A DNA stretch of 64,000 nucleotides from Bacteroidaceae bacterium (GCA_024398615.1 JAKSIU010000003.1:1-64000); one strand, 5' to 3'; counted from the first letter of the stretch, positions 9,460 through 18,068 are shown. Notes: generated by a model not told the origin, from the letters alone. Translations and numbers: made by a program.

Positions 9460-9467
9460 TACATTTG
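9460..9467 (+). promoter_or_regulatory. Possible -7 element for lipocalin/ferritin
   Basis: TACATTTG matches TAnnTTTG and lies about 80 bases before the lipocalin gene in the 192-base gap after the LysR gene. No clear -33 element is visible at the right distance. Confidence 0.4.
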
Positions 9468-9553
9468 CATCGTCAGACAAGCCTTCAAGAGTCAAGGATC
9501 CGGACATATAGAGGCAGGACGACAAATCATAAACCATCAAAACAATTACAACT

Positions 9554-10057
9554 ATGATCAAAACACTGTTATCAATGCTAGGGGTTGCAATCATTCCCGG
9601 CGTTTGCCTTGCACAGAAAATCGACAACACACCAGTCGAGTCATTCGCACTGAACCGTTTCCTTGGCACCTGGTACGAGATTGCCCGCTTCGACCATACG
9701 TTCGAGCGGGGCATGGAACTCACTACAGCCCGTTACTTCCTGGACGAGGACGGAAACCTCAAAATCATCAACAGCGGAGTACTGAATAACAAGTTCAAGA
9801 CTTCGACAGGAAAAGCCAAATTCACAGACACTCCGGGACTGCTCAGGGTATCGTTCTTCGGTCCGTTCTATTCGGACTACAGGGTTCTTGACATTACACC
9901 TGATTACCAGTATGCTCTGATAGGCGGAAAAACCGGTAAGCACCTGTGGATACTGTCCCGTCTGGTCAAGCCCGATGAAAAACAGATAGACAGACTTCTG
10001 ATTGAAGCCAGCGCGCGGGGCTACGATGTGGGCAACCTCATCTGGATTGAACACTGA
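9554..10057 (+). CDS. Lipocalin family protein (Blc-like)
   Basis: A 167-residue bacterial lipocalin, similar to outer-membrane Blc, which binds lysophospholipids or fatty acids in a small beta-barrel. A signal peptide is clear (cleavage likely after CLA at residue 20), but no lipobox cysteine follows, so it is probably periplasmic rather than lipid-anchored. The diagnostic lipocalin motif GTWYEIARF is at residues 38-46 and the YALIGGKTGKHLWILSR region is typical of the Blc branch. The ferritin gene follows within 50 bases, suggesting a shared transcript and perhaps a stress role. Confidence 0.9.
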   Translation: MIKTLLSMLGVAIIPGVCLAQKIDNTPVESFALNRFLGTWYEIARFDHTFERGMELTTARYFLDEDGNLKIINSGVLNNKFKTSTGKAKFTDTPGLLRVSFFGPFYSDYRVLDITPDYQYALIGGKTGKHLWILSRLVKPDEKQIDRLLIEASARGYDVGNLIWIEH

Positions 10058-10106
10058 TTCCACTTCGGACAAAAACACATTTACCAACACATTAATTTCT
10101 AAAGCT

Positions 10107-10619
10107 ATGATTACAAAAGATATACAGGAAGCCATCAACAAACAGATAAATGCCGAACTGTGGTCGGCCTATCTTTACCTGTCAATGGCAATGGATGCCG
10201 AATCCAAAATGTACAGGGGAGTCGCCAACTGGTTCTTCATCCAATGTCTGGAAGAACAGGACCATGCCCGGATTTTCCAGAATTTCATGAACGACTGCGG
10301 GGCCCGCGTCATTCTGGCTCCCATTGAGAAGGTGACGAACGAATGGGACAGCCCGCTTGAAATGTTCCAGGACTCACTCAAGCATGAGCAGGAAGTCACC
10401 TCAATGATAATCGAGCTGGTCAGACTTGCGGTCAAGGAGAAGGACTACGCCACCCTAAGCCGTCTCAAATGGTTTGTGGACGAGCAGGTCGAAGAGGAGA
10501 AGAATGCACGCAAGCAGGTGGCCGATTTCTCCAGAGCAGGCGACGACTTCGGCATTCTGACCAGTCTGGATGCCGCACTGAGCACCAGAAAATACTGCAC
10601 GCCTCTGCCTTTGCAGTAA
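10107..10619 (+). CDS. ftnA: Non-haem ferritin
   Basis: A 170-residue bacterial ferritin that oxidises and stores iron in a 24-subunit shell. The ferroxidase ligands are visible: E17, Tyr24, E50 and H53 in LEEQDHARIF, plus later glutamates in the third helix. A longer open frame begins at 10002 but would overlap the lipocalin gene. The ATG at 10107 gives the normal start MITKDIQEAINKQINAE. It is followed by a very stable palindrome that probably ends transcription. Confidence 0.93.
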   Translation: MITKDIQEAINKQINAELWSAYLYLSMAMDAESKMYRGVANWFFIQCLEEQDHARIFQNFMNDCGARVILAPIEKVTNEWDSPLEMFQDSLKHEQEVTSMIIELVRLAVKEKDYATLSRLKWFVDEQVEEEKNARKQVADFSRAGDDFGILTSLDAALSTRKYCTPLPLQ

Positions 10620-10635
10620 TGACAGGCGGGCTCTC

Positions 10636-10691
10636 CGAACAGGGGACAGGTTCCGTTCGCAAGTTTGCGAACGGAACCTGTCCCCTGTTCG
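10636..10691. terminator. Perfect 27-bp-stem palindrome between convergent genes
   Basis: Bases 10636-10662 are the exact reverse complement of 10665-10691, leaving a 2-base loop. It sits between the end of ferritin and the end of the patatin gene, which converge, so it can act as a terminator for both. The arm contains GGGGACAGGTTCCGTTCGC. The stem is much longer and more GC-rich than an ordinary terminator and has no real T-run, so it may be a copy of a dispersed repeat. Confidence 0.75.
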
Positions 10692-10697
10692 TAAAAG

Positions 10698-13163
10698 TCA
10701 AAAATCAAAGCCCACGGAGAAATAACCGTTCAGGCCGACAACGTAAGGAGAGTCACTCCAGTGCAGATTGAACTTGACAGGACCGAAAAAAGTACGGTAT
10801 CCAAGCTCCATGGCACATCCCCAGAATGACGGGCTGATGTCCTCAAACAACTCCTGCAGAGTGGGCTTTTCCCTAACCACCCCGCCAATACCGGAAAGAT
10901 ACAGCTTCCGGCCAAGCTTGAAACGCGCGTCAAGTTCAAGGGAATAGACATGGTTGAACATTTCGCTTACATCGCCGAAACCTGTAAATGGAATCTGCTG
11001 CGGCATGTATCGGCCACGTATGGCACCACCTACATAATTATTGTGTATGTGGGAGTAACTTTGGGAATAAATGTCCACTTTTGAGAAATAGCTGCGATAA
11101 TACAGACTCGGAGTAACTGTCAGCCACCTGGTGGCCGGAATGGCCAGCATGGCATCGGCATTCACAATAGGCACAGGTTCATAGTTCTCTGCCGCAAAGT
11201 TGGCCATGTCATAATCAAATCCCACACTGCCCCGGAATCCTCTGGTGGGGAACTGGCGGTCATTCAGCGTATTCACATCCAGGTCAGCAAAAGCCGTAAG
11301 GAAATGACCCTTTCTGGCAGTATCGGCCACCTTCAGATAATTGCTGCCCGGTCCGGAAATGGAATAGAGTGGCATAGATACGGGAATAGACGCATATTCA
11401 TGTCTCAAACCTCCACGTAAATTGAAGGACCGGCCGTGAATCGTCGACATATACAGCTCCTGTCTGGTATCAAAGAAAGCGATATTGTACACGGTGTTCA
11501 GATTTTCCGTGTTGATATCGGACCGGATATATGCTGCCGAAGTCCTGAAATTGATCTGTGCAAATCCGTCAGGAATATATGAAGCCGTAAGATCAAGGCT
11601 CTGCTGAATTGACATTTTTGCAGTAGCGTCAAAACGCCAGCCTTTGAGCTTATGCGCATTGAGACGCACATTGAAGAGCAGTTCGGCCATCTCTTCAGTA
11701 TCAAGACGGAAGCCGAAACCCATATTGTGCACCTGACCGGGTACGCAATCCAGAACAAGAGTATACGTGTCCTCCCCCTCATCCTTCTGCAAAGTGTAAT
11801 TGACCTTCTCAAATGAGCCCGATGCCATGACGCGGCACAACGCATCGTCAATCTCTTTCTGGGATATCTCACGATGCCCCTTCAGGTCAAGAATCCTGCG
11901 GAATATATTCTGTTCGTCCTTGTCTATACCGTTGACCATAATGCCTGAAACATTGACATTCTGATTATACAGGTTAATGGCTTTCTTGCGGACGGAGGTA
12001 TCGGTGCGGCGGTAATTACCAAGTTGCTCCTTTATTTTCCGGAATTCATCGGCTTTCTCCTGCGCAGCCTCGTAACCGTAGTCAATCATTTCGGCTATAG
12101 CCTCAGAATTGAAGCTCAACATGCTCATATCTCCGGTTTCGGGCTTTATGAGCATGTCCGGAGTGAATGACTTGTTACTGCGGGCATCATCGCCAAGCAT
12201 GGTAATCATACAGTTCACAATATCCACAACGCTGTTCACCTGTGAATAGGTAGTACCCCTCTTGGCTACTTCAACTCCTATTATGATATCAGCCCCCATG
12301 GCTTTTGCAATATCCACCGGAAAATTGTTGCGGGTACCGCCATCGACAAGAATCCTGCCATTTGTCCTGACTGGTGCAAACACTCCGGGAATCGATATGG
12401 TTGAACGGATTGCCTTTAACAGCGAACCGCCCGTATGGTAGTTGGCCTTTGCCGAAACCAGGTCGGACGACACGCAGAAGAAAGGAACAGGCAGATCTTC
12501 AAAATTGATATCTTCATGAAAACCCACAGAAAGGTTTGCAAGCATATTTTCAACATTGAAACCGCTTATGTAACCGGTCGGTATGGACGAAAGCAACTTC
12601 TTCCTGCTCTCTGAACTCTGCAGATAAGAATCATCAAAATCATTGTCAAAAACCATTTCCCGTTTGGCGTGTGCATCGTCCTCATAATGGAATGGTATTG
12701 ACATCAGGAATTTTTCCCTGTCCTCCTTCTGCTCAAACGAAAGGAAACCGGGATCTATATTGTCACTCATCATCAGACTCCAGTCAATAGAGTTGATAAT
12801 GTCCTCCAGTTCGTAGCTGTCATATCCAAGAGAGTAAAGCCCGGACATAAGTCCACCCATACTGGTTCCACACAGCAGGTCAACCGGAATTCCTTCCTCT
12901 TCAAGATAACGGAACAGTCCTATGTATGCAGCACCTTTGGCACCTCCACCACTCAGCACCAAAGCCACCGTAGGCCTATGTTCAGTCTGCCTGATGCTGT
13001 CAAGTCTGACACGCATCCTGCTTATGGCAATGGAATCCGATACGGGATCAACACTGTTGGCAGCAAGGTTATTTGGAAATTGCTGCGCATGGACGTGGAC
13101 AATCTGAAGGCACAGCACCGCAACTGCAGCCACTCTCTTGATAAAAACCTGTCTGCCAATCAT
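10698..13163 (-). CDS. Patatin-like phospholipase with outer-membrane barrel
   Basis: An 821-residue exported protein. A signal peptide ends near HVHAQ (residue 27). The patatin domain follows, with the oxyanion loop SGGGAKG (71-77), the nucleophile S101 in GTSMG and the catalytic D274 in VDGG. After it comes a POTRA-like segment (about 390-480) and a long beta-rich C-terminus ending in F, as in BamA/TamA-type outer-membrane barrels. This is the PlpD/'RssA plus surface antigen' architecture, where the barrel carries the phospholipase across the outer membrane. A decayed frame ends 11 bases upstream. Confidence 0.9.
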   Translation of the reverse strand: MIGRQVFIKRVAAVAVLCLQIVHVHAQQFPNNLAANSVDPVSDSIAISRMRVRLDSIRQTEHRPTVALVLSGGGAKGAAYIGLFRYLEEEGIPVDLLCGTSMGGLMSGLYSLGYDSYELEDIINSIDWSLMMSDNIDPGFLSFEQKEDREKFLMSIPFHYEDDAHAKREMVFDNDFDDSYLQSSESRKKLLSSIPTGYISGFNVENMLANLSVGFHEDINFEDLPVPFFCVSSDLVSAKANYHTGGSLLKAIRSTISIPGVFAPVRTNGRILVDGGTRNNFPVDIAKAMGADIIIGVEVAKRGTTYSQVNSVVDIVNCMITMLGDDARSNKSFTPDMLIKPETGDMSMLSFNSEAIAEMIDYGYEAAQEKADEFRKIKEQLGNYRRTDTSVRKKAINLYNQNVNVSGIMVNGIDKDEQNIFRRILDLKGHREISQKEIDDALCRVMASGSFEKVNYTLQKDEGEDTYTLVLDCVPGQVHNMGFGFRLDTEEMAELLFNVRLNAHKLKGWRFDATAKMSIQQSLDLTASYIPDGFAQINFRTSAAYIRSDINTENLNTVYNIAFFDTRQELYMSTIHGRSFNLRGGLRHEYASIPVSMPLYSISGPGSNYLKVADTARKGHFLTAFADLDVNTLNDRQFPTRGFRGSVGFDYDMANFAAENYEPVPIVNADAMLAIPATRWLTVTPSLYYRSYFSKVDIYSQSYSHIHNNYVGGAIRGRYMPQQIPFTGFGDVSEMFNHVYSLELDARFKLGRKLYLSGIGGVVREKPTLQELFEDISPSFWGCAMELGYRTFFGPVKFNLHWSDSPYVVGLNGYFSVGFDF

Positions 13164-13173
13164 ATTTCAGTTC

Positions 13174-13527
13174 TTATTTCCCTTTCTTTAATTCGAATAT
13201 GATATAATCGCCATCGTAAAAGGCAGCTCTTCTATTACTATAGGATATTACCTTCAACTTCATTGATGAGGAAGAGATAGCTTCAATATTCAAGACTTCC
13301 TCAGACTTGTCAATGACAGGGAAATTCACCGAATCAAAAGTCAAGCCGATATCGTATAACTCATTTTACCACAGATAATATGGAACTCTCACGCGAAGAC
13401 ACAATGAACAGAGGACCGGAATGAACCCTGCTTTTATTCTAAATATCAAAGGTTCTATTTTCATAATATAGCTGCCCATAGGTATTTTTATAATAGCCTG
13501 ATTTTCAGGTGTACAAATGTACGATAA
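13174..13527 (-). pseudogene. Decayed reading frame upstream of patatin gene
   Basis: On the minus strand one frame stays open from about 13527 to a TAA at 13174 except for one in-frame TAA at 13368-13366. It has protein-like content on both sides, for example KIPMGSYIMKIEPLIFRIKAG before and LTFDSVNFPVIDKSEEV after, ending in YDGDYIIFELKKGK. There is no good start codon. It looks like the C-terminal part of a lost gene with a nonsense mutation. I do not recognise the family. The end is 11 bases before the patatin ATG. Confidence 0.4.
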
Positions 13528-13874
13528 TTATGGGGACAACATACCTGTTGACTACAAAATTGAATACAGGTTTTGCATGGTGGATGGTGGTGTTGATTCC
13601 TGCCGTCTGAAAGCAGGAAGAACATAGTCCCGCACGACCCCATTTTTTTCCTCGGGAGGCACTGTCTGCAGATGCACGGCATCATGTAGCCGTGACAGCT
13701 GTTGGAACGGAAAAATCTTTCAGTCTTTCAGTTGTTCTGGATTCGGGATAACCTGGCCTAACCCGTAACCGAACTCGTTTGTCCTCATCGCTGGAAATAT
13801 TTATTCCATTTGCTGTTAAAACTGGTATATAGTTCCCATTTTTTGCGGCCTCGTGCGTCATGCATTGACCCACA
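13528..13874. other. Intergenic stretch without a supported gene
   Basis: I see no supported gene. A 63-codon frame on the minus strand (13682-13873) has no domain-like content and no promoter. The region separates the decayed frame from the M56 sensor gene. Confidence 0.5.
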
Positions 13875-15998
13875 TTATTGTGTTACCGGGATTATTCTGT
13901 TTCTGTAGGTGAGATGTCCTTTGTATCTACCTTTCTCCTCAACTTTGCGGCTAGCGTCTATTATCAGCCTTGGGTCGTCCCAGGGAATGTGTTGCCTTGC
14001 CATCTCGATAAGCTCATCTGTCATCCAGTCTAAAGTCTGGTCAAAAAATATCTCAACGATTGTAAGCGGGTCATTCTCCGGTATCTCGGCTGGTATACCG
14101 AGCACATCGGCCAGATTCTCCAAGTCTTCCCACTTTGATTCAGTGCCGTTTATTACAGGTACAATCATACCATTGACGTTCGAGAAATGAATATTAGCGG
14201 CTGGTCTGCTCCTGAGCTCTACAACCTCCCAGACATCATCTCCAAACCTTCTCTTTGCCTGGGAATTTCTGAATATGCAAACAACATAATCAAAAATGGC
14301 GTATTCCTTACCCTCAACTGGGTGCATGCCGTTATGAAAGACGTCCTTGAACTCCTCAATACTTACCAGCCTGCCGTCAATGGCATAGTGCGCATCAGGT
14401 GTGGCAATGCAATAGTCGGTCTGGTATATGAAGTAGTTACCGTGTACGCCATAAGCGCCGGGACTTGATTTAACCTCCGGTAAATCAGCCTCAGGCCTGT
14501 CAATTATTGCCTGATAGTTATAGTTGGCGGTGTATTCAAAGCTTTCCTCAGTAATGGCGCAAACAAGTGAGAAAGCAGCTTTGTCTCTTCGCTTTGGCTT
14601 GTAATAGACTATTGCCAGATAATCCTCGGGCTTCAGTCTCAGGAACTCGTCCAGTGTGGCGAGCTTTGTGCCGATAATGACAATTGTCTTGTCGTTTATC
14701 CATTTCAATTCCTTCGATGTCGGGAACTCGGCATAACCGTACCCGTTAATCGCAATCATTGTAGGGAATGATTCCATATTGGCGTATTGAGCTATCTCGA
14801 TACCTTTTTCAATATCGCCGAAACCGTCGCGCCACCAGATACAGAAGCTCCATTTCGTATTTGAAAGTTCGCCACCTCCCTGTAACCAATCATCAATTCG
14901 GATGAATATCCGGTCATCATCCTTTATGTAATTCCGGTAATCTCCCTCTGTTTGTATGAAGCTTGTCCTGCCGGCTTCAATCATCTCTTTGTCATCGTCG
15001 TTCGCAAGTCTCTCTTCAACCACAGCCGTGCAGCCGAAACTCAGGAACAGTACCAATGCCAAGGCCACCGACACAAGCGAAACCTCCAACGAATGGCCGG
15101 TTGACTCTTTCTCTTTCATCTTGAGCAGACGTTTCTTTGTGAATGAGCTTTTCAGACCAGGGGTGGCCAGCGGATTCATTCCGAACAGTAGCCGGACTAT
15201 TGTATCGCGATACTCGTCAACCGAGTAACCGTCAGACAGCGCATCGTTGTCTGCCTGCCATTCCTGCACCTCTTCAAGACGTTTTTCAGCCATCCACATA
15301 AACGGATTGAACCAGAACAGTGAGCGTAGTACAGACATTGCCAGCTTTTCCAGCGAGTGGTGGTGGCGCACGTGACTTGCCTCGTGGCTCAGAACCTGCG
15401 GAAGCTCGCCGTCGTTGTAGTCACTACCTATATAGATAGTCCCGAGGAATGTGAACGGCGACTCCACGTCTTTGCTCTGCGCTAATCTGTAACCCTGCCT
15501 GTAGGACAGCACTGACCTTGACCTCAGCCTCTTGATGAACAAGATGCTTCTCGCAATCATAGCAAGGCAAAACACAACGCCTGTTATATAAATGGATATT
15601 ATCACAATGTTCCACTTGTCAAAGCCTGCCTCAGGCGCCACCTCTTTGGTTGCGGTAACCGCAGAGGTCGCAACTGTTGCCACTGTTGCCGCGGCTTGTG
15701 CCTTTTGCGGCTCTGATGCTGTTTCTGGCTTTACAGGTGCTGTCATATTTACGGCCATAGGAGCTGCATTAACGGCATCGCCGGCAGTAACCATAGCGAG
15801 GGTAGGCTGCTCTGCCTTTGCCGTTTTGTGGTAGAGCGGGACATTCATCGATGGGATGACAATGGCCAGAAGCATTGTCATTATCAGGTACCTGCGGCAG
15901 AATGTGTAATCCGCCTTTCGCGATATGAGAAGCTTATACAGTAGCAGGAACAAACCGCTGCACACAATCACTGCAATTGAATAGAAAAAGTATGTCAT
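13875..15998 (-). CDS. BlaR1/MecR1-type M56 metallopeptidase sensor
   Basis: A 707-residue membrane sensor. The N-terminal part has four hydrophobic segments. The cytosolic zinc-protease motif HEASH is at residues 205-209, followed by the metal-ligand region around EVQEWQAD (243-250). In BlaR1 systems signal binding outside activates this protease, which removes the BlaI-type repressor encoded next to it. The stretch at 60-125 is Ala/Thr-rich and low in complexity. After a fourth membrane helix (about 305-325, ending FGC) the ~380-residue C-terminal domain shows no penicillin-binding motif, so the signal is probably not a beta-lactam. It follows the repressor gene by 8 bases. Confidence 0.88.
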   Translation of the reverse strand: MTYFFYSIAVIVCSGLFLLLYKLLISRKADYTFCRRYLIMTMLLAIVIPSMNVPLYHKTAKAEQPTLAMVTAGDAVNAAPMAVNMTAPVKPETASEPQKAQAAATVATVATSAVTATKEVAPEAGFDKWNIVIISIYITGVVFCLAMIARSILFIKRLRSRSVLSYRQGYRLAQSKDVESPFTFLGTIYIGSDYNDGELPQVLSHEASHVRHHHSLEKLAMSVLRSLFWFNPFMWMAEKRLEEVQEWQADNDALSDGYSVDEYRDTIVRLLFGMNPLATPGLKSSFTKKRLLKMKEKESTGHSLEVSLVSVALALVLFLSFGCTAVVEERLANDDDKEMIEAGRTSFIQTEGDYRNYIKDDDRIFIRIDDWLQGGGELSNTKWSFCIWWRDGFGDIEKGIEIAQYANMESFPTMIAINGYGYAEFPTSKELKWINDKTIVIIGTKLATLDEFLRLKPEDYLAIVYYKPKRRDKAAFSLVCAITEESFEYTANYNYQAIIDRPEADLPEVKSSPGAYGVHGNYFIYQTDYCIATPDAHYAIDGRLVSIEEFKDVFHNGMHPVEGKEYAIFDYVVCIFRNSQAKRRFGDDVWEVVELRSRPAANIHFSNVNGMIVPVINGTESKWEDLENLADVLGIPAEIPENDPLTIVEIFFDQTLDWMTDELIEMARQHIPWDDPRLIIDASRKVEEKGRYKGHLTYRNRIIPVTQ

Positions 15999-16006
15999 AA
16001 CCGCAA

Positions 16007-16390
16007 TTATTGTTTTTTGTCAAGAATTCGCAGTATCTCATCGGTTTCCTCTACCGATATGTTCTTGTTCTGTGAGAAGAAACTGACAAGACGGCTCAGG
16101 GATCCGTCGAAGAATGAGTTCAGAACGCCCTGCAGATAACTGCCGGCATATTCATCTTTACCAACAGCAGCCGAATAGACGTTGGTGTGCCCGTAAGCCT
16201 TATGCGTCAGGAAACCCTTGGTGTCAAGAATGCGCACCATAGTAGATACGGTATTGTATGCCGGTTTCGGCTCAGGCATCATATTGTGAATGTCACGCAC
16301 AATAAACTCCTTGTCGAGTTTCCACACATATTTCATAATCTCCAGTTCAGCCTTGGTAAGCTCCTGTATTTTCAACTTGTTTCTTTCCAT
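16007..16390 (-). CDS. BlaI/MecI/CopY-family repressor
   Basis: A 127-residue winged-helix repressor. LTKAELEIMKYVW opens the domain, and PAYNTVSTMVRILDTKGFL is the recognition region shared by BlaI and MecI. The C-terminal helices form the dimerisation part. It should repress its own operon until the M56 partner inactivates it. The frame is open to 16414, but the ATG at 16390 gives the usual family start. A promoter and palindromic sequences lie just upstream. Confidence 0.92.
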   Translation of the reverse strand: MERNKLKIQELTKAELEIMKYVWKLDKEFIVRDIHNMMPEPKPAYNTVSTMVRILDTKGFLTHKAYGHTNVYSAAVGKDEYAGSYLQGVLNSFFDGSLSRLVSFFSQNKNISVEETDEILRILDKKQ

Positions 16391-16394
16391 TTTT

Positions 16395-16446
16395 CCGTTG
16401 TCTGATAAAACCAACGGTGCAAATATACAACTAAAATATAAGTTTG
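16395..16446 (-). promoter_or_regulatory. Promoter and candidate operators of the blaI-like operon
   Basis: On the minus strand TATATTTG at 16427-16420 is a perfect -7 element. Two palindromes flank it: an imperfect one at 16428-16446 (AACT and AGTT arms, 8-base spacer) covering the region between -7 and -33, and CCGTTG/CAACGG at 16395-16417 in the leader. Either could bind the BlaI-type dimer and give autorepression. This is inference from position and symmetry. Confidence 0.5.
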
Positions 16447-16558
16447 CAAATTAAAAATGCTTTTTTACAGGAGGGACCGGTATTCAAGTCCTTCTTTTTC
16501 GTAATCGTTCAACGTGTTTTGTATGTAGCAATTAGCTTCATTAGTCGGCCGCAAGAGC

Positions 16559-16603
16559 AAAAAAAACAATCGGACAAACAAATTATCTTTGTTCATCCGA
16601 TTG
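16559..16603 (-). terminator. Intrinsic terminator after zeta-toxin module
   Basis: CAATCGGA at 16567-16574 pairs with TCCGATTG at 16596-16603, with further pairing inside. On the minus strand the stem is followed by a run of eight T. It would end the transcript from the zeta-like operon. Confidence 0.75.
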
Positions 16604-16634
16604 ATTACTAAATATTCAAGCCTCTTGCGAGCGC

Positions 16635-16658
16635 TTAGTATTCTTCCTCATTAAATTA
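16635..16658 (-). repeat. Degenerate third copy of the DUF2795 3' end
   Basis: Read on the minus strand this gives FNEEEY followed by a stop, the same last residues as the DUF2795 protein encoded at 28736-28957, with a stop codon immediately before. A terminator lies just downstream, as in the other two copies. Its DNA identity to the others is lower (TATTCTTCCTCATT against TATTCCTCCTCGTT). Confidence 0.5.
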
Positions 16659-16765
16659 AAGAGTTAATTTGGCGCTGTATTCAGTTAACTAGCTGTATTT
16701 CCAGTATTTGACAACAACGAACTTCGCTATTCTATGCGATGAAATGCGAATATGGTGGTAAAATA

Positions 16766-16948
16766 TCAATATGTGGGAGCAGGTTTGTTGTAAAGCTTGA
16801 CGAACAGCTCTCTCGCTGGAACAAGGATAATATTTCCTTCGGAGTCCAACTGGACACACATTTCATTGCGCTTTGACTTGTCACGCAATGTGTTGTATTC
16901 CGCTAATTCAAGACCCTTTATCCAAAGGCTACGTTCTTCATCTGACAT
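16766..16948 (-). CDS. Small protein, possible partner of zeta-like toxin
   Basis: A 60-residue protein (MSDEERSLWIKGLELAEYN at the start). It overlaps the end of the zeta-like gene by 11 bases, which implies translational coupling. The middle has a QLDSEGNIILVPA stretch often seen in small proteins beside COG4185-type zeta genes. It is a candidate antitoxin or regulator on the basis of position and size only; it does not look like the classical epsilon antitoxin. Confidence 0.6.
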   Translation of the reverse strand: MSDEERSLWIKGLELAEYNTLRDKSKRNEMCVQLDSEGNIILVPARELFVKLYNKPAPTY

Positions 16949-17510
16949 AGGATTTTACTTTTTCGAACAGTTCAACATCATTGATTAGGATATCCTTATC
17001 CTTGCCGCCTGATGCAATGACAATTCTGGGGGTACTGAGGTTTTCAACCAGCATCCACTCATCGGTCTTGCTCATATAAATATTGAAAAGGTTGACAATG
17101 CCAGCCTTATAACGTCTTTTGATAACATCTATCGGAATGTTATGTCCGCCTTCACTTACACGTTGTTCTACTCTACGTATTGCTGTTTCAGGACTGGGAA
17201 GCCAGAAAAAAAGCAATTTGACAGAAAAACCTAATGCGTGGGCCTTATCTATCAACGCTGAATATGACTTGGTGCTTAATGTGGTTTCGACAGAAAATGA
17301 TTCTTCACCAGCAAGCAGCTCTTCAATACGGGCCAACATCAGTCTTCCGGATTGGATCTCTACACCTGCAGGATTGAAAGGAGAGAGTCCTTTGGCGATT
17401 TCATCGGCATTTATGAATTCCCGGCAGTTCCATAGTTCAGGCAGCAAAGTATAAGAAGCTGTTGTCTTGCCAGCTCCGTTACAACCTGCTATGAAATACA
17501 AAGTCTTCAA
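16938..17510 (-). CDS. Zeta-toxin-family P-loop kinase
   Basis: A 190-residue P-loop protein of the zeta/COG4185 type. The Walker A motif GCNGAGKT is at residues 9-16, followed by FINADEIA with the typical acidic residue D36. SVETTLST is the family's conserved second motif, and RRVEQRVSEGGHNIP is the lid-like arginine-rich segment. Classical zeta toxins phosphorylate UDP-N-acetylglucosamine and block wall synthesis; whether this one does so is unknown. The likely start codon is TTG at 17510, since no ATG precedes the P-loop. It may form a toxin-antitoxin pair with the small gene it overlaps. Confidence 0.85.
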   Translation of the reverse strand: MKTLYFIAGCNGAGKTTASYTLLPELWNCREFINADEIAKGLSPFNPAGVEIQSGRLMLARIEELLAGEESFSVETTLSTKSYSALIDKAHALGFSVKLLFFWLPSPETAIRRVEQRVSEGGHNIPIDVIKRRYKAGIVNLFNIYMSKTDEWMLVENLSTPRIVIASGGKDKDILINDVELFEKVKSYVR

Positions 17511-17539
17511 ATTTACACTCCAAAGTTCTGCAATATTAC

Positions 17540-17643
17540 AAAAAACCAGTGAGATTTCCCACTGGTTTGACTATGTTGCTGATTATGGGCACTAATTGTT
17601 ATTAATATTCCTCCTCGTTGAAGTTTAGAAGGATTTCTTCCAT
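17540..17643 (-). repeat. Left attachment-like repeat: copy of DUF2795 3' end
   Basis: This stretch repeats, in the same orientation, the terminator and last codons of the intact DUF2795 gene at 28673-28757. It has a hairpin CCAGTGAGA/TCCCACTGG (17546-17565, one mismatch) followed on the minus strand by a T-run. A CACTAATTG block is shared with the other copy, and the exact 15-bp TCCTCCTCGTTGAAG lies at 17609-17623. Translated, it gives a 13-residue tail ending FNEEEY and a stop. Beyond 17623 the similarity ends, as expected of an attL site. Confidence 0.7.
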
Positions 17644-18068
17644 CTAATTCAATATCAATTACTTACACCTGTCCTCCAAAACAGGGGGAGCCCAAGGGTA
17701 GCCAGAAGGCTCTGAAAAGCCCTAAACTGACATTATCTATACTTGTGGTATCCCTTATCATGTACTCTTCTTCCTTGGGTTCCTTGATTGGCCAGAAGGT
17801 AGGAGTGGAATAAAATAGTCCCACCCATAGGAACAGGGGGGACAATGAAGATATATCTTCACTCTGAAAGAATATCAGGGCATTAGCAAGCAAGGCTAAG
17901 ATAGAGGCTTTTGTTGGGATTTACAACAAGGCTAGAATTTCAATAGGTAAGGGATTTGCCCCGAACCCAGAAAGTTTTTTGTCTAACTTTCGGGGTTCGG
18001 TCAAATTGGTCACACTGTAGTTTTAATTGTGAGAACAGATAGGGCGGTTTGAAGGAATTTTTCTCTTG
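17644..18068. other. Left end of element, no supported gene
   Basis: No gene is supported. From 17618 to 17961 there is no CG dinucleotide, matching the composition of the element's right part. A 76-codon frame on the minus strand (17663-17893) has no recognisable content. A strong hairpin at 17961-18000 lies near the end of the M64 gene. Confidence 0.5.
17961..18000 (-). terminator. Hairpin downstream of the M64 lipoprotein gene
   Basis: CCGAACCCAGAAAGTT (17961-17976) pairs with AACTTTCGGGGTTCGG (17985-18000) with one mismatch and an 8-base loop. It lies about 70 bases after the stop codon of the minus-strand M64 gene. There is no T-run, so it may be a Rho-independent terminator of a weak kind or an RNA-stabilising hairpin. 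Confidence 0.5.

Larger units (their letters stand above)
16447..16765. other. Gap holding the island's left remnant
   Basis: No gene is supported. The stretch contains the terminator at 16559-16603 and a degenerate copy of the 3' end of the DUF2795 gene at 16635-16655, described separately. The rest (16447-16558 and 16659-16765) shows nothing recognisable. Confidence 0.5.

Noticed and set aside
10002..10106. Extended N-terminus for ferritin
   Set aside because: It would overlap the lipocalin gene, and the ATG at 10107 gives the exact family start.
13682..13873. 63-codon minus-strand frame before the M56 gene
   Set aside because: No protein-like pattern, promoter or ribosome-binding site that I can see.
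17508..17515. TAAATTTG as a promoter for the zeta-like gene
   Set aside because: It overlaps the only plausible start codon (TTG at 17510), so it cannot drive a full-length message.
17663..17893. 76-codon minus-strand frame at the element's left end
   Set aside because: It has no recognisable motif and no promoter. Open length is helped by the CpG-poor composition.
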